Shown here: positions 1 to 5,351 of the stretch, one piece after another | Layout of the letters: every line of letters begins with the position of its first letter | Numbering within the stretch: position 1 is the stretch's first letter | NCBI GenBank assembly: GCA_026982515.1 | Contig: JALSGY010000037.1 | Span: 1 to 6,209, forward strand | Length of the DNA stretch: 6,209 bases | Direction: 5' to 3' | Source of the DNA: Paracoccaceae bacterium | GTDB lineage: Bacteria > Pseudomonadota > Alphaproteobacteria > Rhodobacterales > Rhodobacteraceae | Made by a program: the position numbers and the translations under genes | Notes under the pieces: generated by a model | What the model was told of the DNA's origin: nothing | Seen by the model: only the letters and a program-made list of their open reading frames with translations | Databases searched by the model: none

Positions 1-1393
1 CCTGATCTTGCATTTCTTCACCGATGACGGGCGGGTACGATCGGTGGCCGAAGTCATTGAGGGGGCGGCGCTCAACGAGGGCCGGGTGGAACAGCGCGCC
101 GGCCTCGCCTCTGCGCTGGCCTCGATGATCACCCTTTCCTCGGGCGGCTCCTCGGGGCGCGAGGGGCCGGTGGTGCATCTGGCCGGGGTGATCTCCAGCT
201 GGGTGTCCAACCGGATCAATGCTTCCGGCGTTACCGGGCGAGACCTGCTGGGCTGTGCCGTGGCGGCGGCGGTTTCGGCCAGTTTCAACGCGCCGATCGC
301 GGGGGCGCTGTTTGCGCTGGAGGTGGTGCTGCGCCATTTCGCGGTGCATGCGTTTGCGCCCATCGTCATTGCCTCGGTGGCCGGTACGGTGATCGGCCGG
401 CTGTTTTACGGCAATGTCACCGAGTTCTCCCTGCCTGCCGGCAGCGCCCTGGGATTCTACGTGGAGCTGCCCGCCTATCTGATCCTGGGGCTGGTCTGCG
501 GTCTGGTGGCGGTGGTGCTGATGCGTGGCATCTTCTGGGCCGACGACATGGGCAACGCGGTGCAGAAGGCCATCCGCCTGCCGCGTTACCTGCGCCCGGC
601 GCTGGCGGGGGCCCTTCTGGGGGGGATGGCGATCTACTTTCCGCATATCATCGGGGTAGGCTACGAGACCACCTCGCGGGCGCTCACCGGCGAGCTGCTT
701 CTGGGAGAGGCGATCGTGTTCGCGGTGCTCAAGACGGCGGCGGTGGCCATCACCATGGCCGGGCGGATGGGCGGGGGCGTCTTTTCGCCCTCGCTGATGG
801 TGGGGGCGCTCACCGGGCTGGCCTTCGGCTATATCGCCACCGGCATCTTCCCCGCGGTTTCGGGCTCGCAGACGCTTTACGCCCTGGCCGGGATGGGGGC
901 GGTGGCCGCGGCGGTGCTGGGGGCGCCGATCTCGACCACGCTGATCGTGTTCGAGCTGACCGGCGACTGGCAGACCGGGCTGGCGGTGATGGTGGCGGTG
1001 TCGATCTCCACCGCGCTGGCCTCGCGGCTGGTGGACCGATCCTTCTTCCTCACCCTGCTGGAACGGCGCGGCGTGCACCTGGCCGCGGGGCCCCAGGCCT
1101 ACCTGCTGGGCATGTTCCGCTGTGCCCGGCTGTTGCGCCCGCGCGACCACCCCGATGCCCCCCCCGAGGAGGAATGCCGCAAGCTGATCGATCAGGGCCT
1201 GTACATCGATATCAACGCCACGCTGGAAAGTGCCATGCCGCTGTTCGAGAAGTCCGGGGTGTCCTTCATCCCGGTGGTGACGCTGGATGGAGAGGATGGC
1301 GCCCCGCGGCTGTGGGGCACCCTGCACCATGTGGACGCGCTGCGCGAATACAACCGGGCGCTGGCTGAAACGGCGGCCGAGGAGCACTCGTGA
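1..1393 (+). CDS. ClC-family chloride channel/transporter, 5'-truncated by window edge
   Basis: This is an integral inner-membrane anion channel or exchanger of the ClC (voltage-gated chloride channel) family. The reading frame is open from the first complete codon at position 2, so the true start lies upstream; 463 residues are visible. Fragment residues 52-56 are GREGP, which carries the gating glutamate (E54). FNAP follows at 95-98 and GGGVFSP, with Phe at about 261, further on; both are ClC signatures. Hydrophobic helices fill most of the protein to about residue 350. A soluble tail follows, ending in one CBS-like unit (TLESAMPLFEKSGVSFIPVV, near codons 409-428). Compared from memory with E. 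coli ClcA, the GSGIP selectivity motif should lie about 41 residues before E54, but VRSVA is found there. The proton-glutamate position (E203) is Val (V108), and the position of the chloride-coordinating Tyr445 reads as Phe (RSFFLTLL). From the spacing in ClcA, about 95 residues are missing at the N-terminus. The gene converges on the aminopeptidase gene, 70 bases away. The family is certain; the transport mode and ion are not. Confidence 0.93.
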   Translation, partial: LILHFFTDDGRVRSVAEVIEGAALNEGRVEQRAGLASALASMITLSSGGSSGREGPVVHLAGVISSWVSNRINASGVTGRDLLGCAVAAAVSASFNAPIAGALFALEVVLRHFAVHAFAPIVIASVAGTVIGRLFYGNVTEFSLPAGSALGFYVELPAYLILGLVCGLVAVVLMRGIFWADDMGNAVQKAIRLPRYLRPALAGALLGGMAIYFPHIIGVGYETTSRALTGELLLGEAIVFAVLKTAAVAITMAGRMGGGVFSPSLMVGALTGLAFGYIATGIFPAVSGSQTLYALAGMGAVAAAVLGAPISTTLIVFELTGDWQTGLAVMVAVSISTALASRLVDRSFFLTLLERRGVHLAAGPQAYLLGMFRCARLLRPRDHPDAPPEEECRKLIDQGLYIDINATLESAMPLFEKSGVSFIPVVTLDGEDGAPRLWGTLHHVDALREYNRALAETAAEEHS

Positions 1394-1402
1394 CGGCCGG
1401 GC

Positions 1403-1421
1403 AGGGGGCTCTGCCCCCTTT
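1403..1421 (+). terminator. GC hairpin after the ClC gene in the convergent gap
   Basis: AGGGGGC (1403-1409), loop TCT, GCCCCCT (1413-1419) form a perfect 7-bp stem with a three-base loop, starting ten bases after the ClC stop codon. It is followed by only TT on the plus strand, so it is a weak intrinsic terminator at best. An alternative pairing, GGGCAG (1399-1404) with CTGCCC (1411-1416), is also possible. The hairpin sits between convergent stop codons and could form in either transcript, but no T-run is seen on the minus strand. Similar GGGGGCTCTGCCCCC hairpins are common after genes in Rhodobacteraceae, as I recall. The pairing is directly visible; termination is inferred. Confidence 0.5.
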
Positions 1422-1423
1422 CC

Positions 1424-1450
1424 CGGGGATATCTGCGCGAAGAGGGAGCG
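1424..1450 (+). repeat. Possible degenerate copy of the intergenic TATTT/AAG motif
   Basis: Directly after the GC hairpin, GGGGATATCTGCGCGAAGAG resembles the two motif copies in the 3261-3391 gap (GAGTATTT, then AAG- and GAAG-containing purine-rich sequence). The match is loose, about 15 of 21 positions with one gap when I align it by hand. The shared arrangement is a GC-rich palindrome followed by this motif pointing outward. It may be a family of terminal intergenic elements or simply a compositional habit of the genome. It is a low-confidence call. Confidence 0.3.
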
Positions 1451-1463
1451 GGCCGCGGCGCAC

Positions 1464-3260
1464 TCAGATCGGGGCGGTGGCGCGTTCCAGCCAGGCGCGG
1501 GCGGCGGCGCCGACCCGCGGGCCGATCCTTTCGGCGACCTGCGCGTGATAGCGGTTGAGCCAGGCGCGCTCGCCGGGTGAAAGACGGGCCGGATCGATCA
1601 GCCGGGTATCCAGCGGCACGAAGGTGAGCGTTTCGAAATCCAGCATCTCGCGGGCGTCCGCGCCCTCGATCGGCGGGGCCTCGCGCACCGCGACAAGGTT
1701 TTCCAGCCGGATGCCGAAGGCGCCCTCCCGGTAATAGCCCGGCTCGTTGGAGAGGATCATCCCCGGCTCAAGCGCAACTTCGCTGATGCGCGAGATCCGC
1801 GCCGGGCCTTCGTGCACGGAAAGATACGCGCCCACCCCGTGGCCGGTGCCATGGTCGTAGTCCAGCCCGGCGCGCCACAGCGCCGCGCGCGCCAGCGGAT
1901 CGAGGTCGCGCCCGGCCAGCCCCCTGGGCCAGCGGGCCCGCGAAATGGCGATCATCCCCTGCAGCACCCGGGTGTAGCAGGCCTTCTGCTCGTCGTTCAC
2001 CGGGCCGGTGGCGACGGTGCGGGTGATGTCGGTGGTGCCATCGGGATACTGGCCGCCGGAATCCACCAGCAGCAGATCGCCCGGTTCGATCACCCGGTTG
2101 GTGGCCTCGCTGACCCGGTAATGGACGATTGCCCCGTTGGGACCGGCGCCGCAGATCGTGTCGAAGCTGATGTCGCGCAGCTTGCCGGTGGCGCGGCGGC
2201 ATTCTTCCAGCTGCCTGACCACGTCGATTTCGGTCAACCCGCCCGCCGGCAGCCGGTTGTCGAGCCAGGCGAGAAATTCCACCATTGCCGCACCGTCGCG
2301 CAGATGGGCGGCCCGGGCGCCGGCCAGCTCTGCCGCATTCTTGCGCGCCTTGGGCAGAAGGCAGGGATCGGCGGCGAAGGCGATTTCTGTCTCCGATTCC
2401 TCCAGTATCTGCGAGACCGCCAGCGGGGCGCTGTCGCGATCGACCCGCACCGGACCGTCCAGTGCGGCCAGGGCCGGGGGGAAGGCGGTGCGCTCGTGGA
2501 TCATCACCTGCCGGTCGAGGGACAGCCCCTCGGCCTTGGCCGGATCGGTGAACAGGGCTACCGAGGCATCATCGTGCAGGATCGCGAAAGCCTGCGTCAC
2601 CGGTACACGGGGGATGTCGGAACCGCGAATGTTGAGCAGCCAGCAGATGCTGTCGGGCAGGGTCAGCACCGCCGCCCGCTGGCCCGCCGCGCGCAGGTCT
2701 GCGGCCAGGCGGGCGCGTTTCTCCGCCGAGGCCTCGCCGGCGTATTTCAGCGGATGGGCGGTGATCCTTCCGCTCGGGGGCGGCGGCTGGTCGGCCCAGA
2801 TCCTGTCGATCAGGTTGTCGCAGGGCGTCAGTTCCACCGCGCTGCCCGTCAGGCCCTCGCGGGCGCGCGCAATTTCGCCCGCGGTGTGCAGCCAGGGGTC
2901 GAAACCCACCCGCCCGCCCTCGGGCAGGCGTTCCCTCAGCCAGTCGGCGAGTTTCGTCCCGGGCCAGTCCACCGGGGTGAAATGATCGGGCGAGACCTGC
3001 GCCCTGACCTGCACCCGGTAGCGCCCGTCCACGAACAGCCCGGCCTCCCTCTCCAGCACCACGCAGAACCCGGCCGAGCCGGTGAAGCCGGTCAGCCAGG
3101 CAAGGCGTGCGTCATGGGGGGCGACGAATTCGCCCTGATGGGCATCGGCGCGCGGCACGATGAAACCGGCCAGCCCCTCCCGGGCGATCTCGGCGCGCAG
3201 GGTGGCCAGGCGCGGCGGGCCCTGCTCGGGGTGGGCGCTTTCTTCGAATGTCTGGAACAT
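1464..3260 (-). CDS. pepP: Xaa-Pro aminopeptidase (aminopeptidase P, M24B, three-domain type)
   Basis: This is a cytoplasmic metallopeptidase that removes the N-terminal residue from peptides with proline in second position, a role in peptide turnover. No signal peptide is visible. The 598 residues match the long, three-domain layout of human XPNPEP1 rather than the shorter E. coli PepP: creatinase-like N-terminal domain (about 15-150), second creatinase-like domain (about 160-305), catalytic pita-bread domain (about 315-530) and a short C-terminal M24 extension (about 540-598). Metal ligands are D400 and D411 (DSGGQYPDGTTDITRT), H474 (HGTGHGVG), E506 (NEPGYY) and E520 (IRLENL). The catalytic histidines H380, H470 and H483 are also present, with spacing equal to that in the human enzyme. 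The start ATG has AGAAGG eight bases upstream. The gene follows cobT on the same strand after 131 bases containing a likely terminator and promoter, so it is probably transcribed on its own. The symbol pepP is used in the broad sense. Function is near certain; physiological substrates cannot be read from the sequence. Confidence 0.95.
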   Translation of the reverse strand: MFQTFEESAHPEQGPPRLATLRAEIAREGLAGFIVPRADAHQGEFVAPHDARLAWLTGFTGSAGFCVVLEREAGLFVDGRYRVQVRAQVSPDHFTPVDWPGTKLADWLRERLPEGGRVGFDPWLHTAGEIARAREGLTGSAVELTPCDNLIDRIWADQPPPPSGRITAHPLKYAGEASAEKRARLAADLRAAGQRAAVLTLPDSICWLLNIRGSDIPRVPVTQAFAILHDDASVALFTDPAKAEGLSLDRQVMIHERTAFPPALAALDGPVRVDRDSAPLAVSQILEESETEIAFAADPCLLPKARKNAAELAGARAAHLRDGAAMVEFLAWLDNRLPAGGLTEIDVVRQLEECRRATGKLRDISFDTICGAGPNGAIVHYRVSEATNRVIEPGDLLLVDSGGQYPDGTTDITRTVATGPVNDEQKACYTRVLQGMIAISRARWPRGLAGRDLDPLARAALWRAGLDYDHGTGHGVGAYLSVHEGPARISRISEVALEPGMILSNEPGYYREGAFGIRLENLVAVREAPPIEGADAREMLDFETLTFVPLDTRLIDPARLSPGERAWLNRYHAQVAERIGPRVGAAARAWLERATAPI

Positions 3261-3268
3261 GGGCCCTG

Positions 3269-3274
3269 CCTTCT
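3269..3274 (-). promoter_or_regulatory. Ribosome binding site of the aminopeptidase gene
   Basis: On the minus strand AGAAGG stands eight bases before the ATG at 3260. This is a good Shine-Dalgarno match at normal spacing and supports that start. It lies inside the outward motif of the inverted repeat, so the repeat itself seems to supply the translation signal. Confidence 0.65.
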
Positions 3275-3281
3275 GCTGTCC

Positions 3282-3353
3282 AAAAATACTCCCCTGCCGC
3301 AGGCATGAAATCCTGCCGCGCGGTCAGATTCAATGCCTGCGGCGCGAGTATTT
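3282..3353 (-). terminator. Likely intrinsic terminator of cobT (cobST operon)
   Basis: In transcripts running leftward out of cobT, the 8-bp plus 11-bp stem of the inverted repeat forms about 40 bases after the stop codon. Its last arm runs straight into a TTTTT run (complement of 3282-3286). A strong GC stem followed by a U-run is the pattern of a Rho-independent terminator, although the 26-base loop is longer than usual. Five of the T residues overlap the outer stem, so the inner 11-bp stem alone may not act at the ideal distance. Confidence 0.5.
3305..3333 (-). promoter_or_regulatory. Candidate sigma-70-type promoter for the aminopeptidase gene
   Basis: On the minus strand TTGAAT (complement of 3328-3333) is a 4/6 match to the -35 consensus. 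TTTCAT (complement of 3305-3310), also a 4/6 match, lies exactly 17 bases downstream. Initiation would be expected near 3298, giving a leader of about 38 bases. The promoter lies in the loop of the inverted repeat, so its transcripts would lack the first arm and escape the terminator. Matches are moderate and the promoters of GC-rich alphaproteobacteria are hard to predict. Confidence 0.3.
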
Positions 3354-3391
3354 CGGCAAGGTGAAGAGGATCTTGCGCGCAGCCCCCGCGC

Positions 3392-5272
3392 TCAGCGCGC
3401 CGCCGCCGCGTGGCGGATCCCCAGCAGCCGGGCCCGGGCGCGCGGATCCTTGTCGAACAGGGCGGCAAGCTGTTCCGTCATCGCGCCGGCCAGCTGTTCG
3501 ACATCGGTGATGGTCACCGCGTGAGCGTAGTAGCGGGTGACGTCATGGCCGATGCCGATGGCGATCAGCTCCACCGCGCGGCGTTTCTCGACCATCTCGA
3601 TCACGTCGCGCAGGTGCTTTTCCAGGTAGTTGGCGGGGTTCACGGAGAGGGTGCTGTCATCCACCGGGGCGCCGTCGGAGATCACCATGAGGATCTTGCG
3701 CGCCTCGGGGCGGGAGGTCAGGCGGCGGTGGGCCCATTCCAGCGCTTCGCCGTCGATGTTTTCCTTCAGCAGCCCTTCCTTCATCATCAGCCCGAGGTTG
3801 GTGCGCACCCGCCGCCAGGGGGCATCGGCCGGCTTGTAGATGATGTGGCGCAGATCGTTGAGGCGGCCGGGTTGCTGCGGGCGGCCCTCGGCCAGCCATT
3901 TCTCGCGGCTCTGCCCGCCTTTCCAGGCGCGGGTGGTGAAGCCGAGAATCTCCACCTTGACCTGGCAGCGCTCAAGCGTGCGGGCCAGCACGTCGGCGCA
4001 GATCGCGGCGATCGAGATCGGCCGCCCGCGCATCGAGCCGGAGTTGTCCAGCAGCAGCGTCACCACCGTATCGCGGAACTCGGTATCCTTTTCCACCTTG
4101 AAGGACAGCGGGGTGGTGGGGTTGGCGACCACCCGCGCCAGGCGGCCGGCATCGAGGATGCCCTCTTCGCGATCGAACTCCCAGCTGCGGTTCTGCTGCG
4201 CCTGCAGGCGGCGCTGCAGCTTGTTGGCCAGCCGCCCGACCGCGCCCTTGAGCGGCTCCAGCTGCTGGTCGAGATAGGCGCGCAGGCGCTCCAGCTCTTC
4301 GGGGTCGGCCAGATCTTCGGCGCGGACCTCCTCGTCGAACTCGGTGGTGAGAACCTGATAGTCGGGATCGGCCTCGGAGACGGGGGCGGGCGGCGGGGGC
4401 TCCAGCTCTGCCTCGCCCTCGGGCAGTTCCGCCTCCTCGCCCATCTCCATGTCGGACATCTCCTCCATGGAGACCTGCGCCTCGGTGGCGTCGCGGGTTT
4501 CCTCCTGGCTGTCCTCCGGGCTGGCGTCGGCCTCTTCGCCGGCGTCCTGCTCTTCCTGGCCGGCGCTGTCCTGTTCCTCCTCGTCGGTGCTGGCCTCGTC
4601 CTCCTGGCTGTCGTCGCTGGCGTCGGGGTCTTCGCCCAGCTGGTCGCCGTAGCCGAGATCCTCGATCACCTGCCGGGCGAGGCGGGCGAAGGCAGCCTGA
4701 TCGGTGAGGCTTTCTTCCAGATTCTCCAGCGTCTCGCCGGCCTGCGATTCGATGAAGCCGCGCCACAGCTGCATGACATTGTCGGCCCCCTCGGGCAGAG
4801 GGCGCCCGGTGGCCAGATGGCGCACCAGATAGCCGGCGGCGGCGGCCAGCGGGGCATCGGCGGCATCGCGCAGCATGGCGTAGCCCTTGCGCTGGGCCTC
4901 GTCGGCGATGCGGGCGTCGATATTGCCGGCGGTGCCGGGCATGGCGCGCGCGCCGACGGCCTCGCAGCGGGCGTTTTCCATCGCCTCGTAGATTTCGCGC
5001 GCCATCGGGCCGGGGGGCACGTAACGGGCATGGGTCTGGGGATCGTGGTAGCGCCTGTGCAGCGCGAAGGCATCGGCGGTGCCGCGCGCCAGCAGCACCT
5101 CTGCGCGGGTCATCCGCCGGCTGACCTGCGGCAGGCGCACCGCCTCTTCCGACATTCCCGGCGGGTCGATGGAGTAGCTCACCGACAGTTCCGGATCGTC
5201 GGCCATCACCCGGGTGGCTTCGGCCAGGGCCTTCTTGAAGGGATCGGCAGGGTTGTCGGTTTTCTGTGCCAT
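3392..5272 (-). CDS. cobT: Cobaltochelatase subunit CobT
   Basis: CobT is the VWA-domain subunit of the ATP-dependent cobaltochelatase CobNST. With the AAA+ ring of CobS it drives CobN to insert Co(II) into hydrogenobyrinic acid a,c-diamide in aerobic cobalamin synthesis; it is cytoplasmic. At 626 residues it has the usual length. Residues 1-205 form a mostly helical N-terminal domain starting MAQKTDNPADPFKKALAEA. Residues 206-296 are a strongly acidic, low-complexity linker of Asp, Glu, Ser and Gln ending in a proline run (PPPPAP). Residues 300-400 are a charged helical region, and 401-615 the VWA domain. The metal-site motif DNSGS is at 409-413, Thr446/Thr447 in GFTTRAW is the probable second motif, and D533 in ISDGAP the third. 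The start is fixed because an in-frame TAA lies two codons upstream. The ribosome site is poor (GGAAGAG, 11 bases away). Gene cobS precedes it by 79 bases, consistent with one operon. The symbol refers to the Pseudomonas denitrificans scheme, not to the unrelated Salmonella CobT phosphoribosyltransferase. Confidence 0.96.
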   Translation of the reverse strand: MAQKTDNPADPFKKALAEATRVMADDPELSVSYSIDPPGMSEEAVRLPQVSRRMTRAEVLLARGTADAFALHRRYHDPQTHARYVPPGPMAREIYEAMENARCEAVGARAMPGTAGNIDARIADEAQRKGYAMLRDAADAPLAAAAGYLVRHLATGRPLPEGADNVMQLWRGFIESQAGETLENLEESLTDQAAFARLARQVIEDLGYGDQLGEDPDASDDSQEDEASTDEEEQDSAGQEEQDAGEEADASPEDSQEETRDATEAQVSMEEMSDMEMGEEAELPEGEAELEPPPPAPVSEADPDYQVLTTEFDEEVRAEDLADPEELERLRAYLDQQLEPLKGAVGRLANKLQRRLQAQQNRSWEFDREEGILDAGRLARVVANPTTPLSFKVEKDTEFRDTVVTLLLDNSGSMRGRPISIAAICADVLARTLERCQVKVEILGFTTRAWKGGQSREKWLAEGRPQQPGRLNDLRHIIYKPADAPWRRVRTNLGLMMKEGLLKENIDGEALEWAHRRLTSRPEARKILMVISDGAPVDDSTLSVNPANYLEKHLRDVIEMVEKRRAVELIAIGIGHDVTRYYAHAVTITDVEQLAGAMTEQLAALFDKDPRARARLLGIRHAAAAR

Positions 5273-5318
5273 GCGTTACCGGGCTCTTCCCGTCAAAGAC
5301 ATTCCCGCCGGAAGGCCA

Positions 5319-5333
5319 TGCCCGGGCCGGGCA
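5319..5333. other. Short palindrome in the cobS-cobT gap
   Basis: TGCCCG (5319-5324) and CGGGCA (5328-5333) are perfect 6-bp complements around a three-base centre, between the cobS stop and the cobT start. No T-run follows on the minus strand, so it is not a convincing intrinsic terminator. It could be an RNA processing or stability hairpin that sets the relative amounts of CobS and CobT, or chance in GC-rich DNA. I see no good promoter in this 79-base gap, and no cobalamin riboswitch would fit in it. Confidence 0.3.
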
Positions 5334-5351
5334 CGCCCCCTTCCCGGCGCA

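Larger units (their letters stand above)
3264..3369. repeat. Imperfect inverted repeat filling the cobT-aminopeptidase gap
   Basis: The inner arms GCCGCAGGCAT (3296-3306) and ATGCCTGCGGC (3333-3343) are perfect 11-bp complements around a 26-base centre. Outside them AAATACTC (3284-3291) pairs with GAGTATTT (3346-3353), with an unequal bulge of four against two bases between the stems. Beyond the stems both ends continue outward with related purine-rich sequence: CGGCAAGGTGAAGAGG on the plus strand on the right, and TTGGACAGCAGAAGGCAGGG on the minus strand on the left. The whole therefore looks like two head-to-head copies of one motif, similar in form to paired REP-type elements. The pairing is visible in the sequence; membership of a genome-wide family is inferred from memory of Rhodobacteraceae intergenic regions. 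Confidence 0.65.

Noticed and set aside
1812..3308. 498-codon open frame on the plus strand, antisense to the aminopeptidase
   Set aside because: It lies opposite a complete aminopeptidase with all catalytic residues. Its translation is Gly/Arg/Gln-rich without motifs, typical of antisense frames in high-GC DNA. The same applies to 2137-2985.
3293..3343. Competing short pairings of three CCTGC-type segments, suggesting a switchable attenuator before the aminopeptidase gene
   Set aside because: The alternative stems are only about 5 bp, there is no leader peptide or known ligand-binding fold, and the long inverted repeat explains the symmetry better.
3387..3399. CGCGC-TGA-GCGCG palindrome with the cobT stop codon in its loop
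   Set aside because: The stem is only 5 bp of alternating GC with no T-run. Such short palindromes are frequent in DNA of this composition.
3972..4766. 264-codon frame on the minus strand within cobT, rich in Arg and Gly
   Set aside because: It is an out-of-frame reading of the acidic linker and VWA region. The RGG-like composition comes from frame-shifted GAG/GAC codons and is not an RNA-binding protein.
5273..5351. Possible cobalamin riboswitch near the cobalt-chelatase genes
   Set aside because: The gap is far too short for the roughly 200-base fold and I see no B12-box-like core. Any such element would be upstream of cobS, outside the window.
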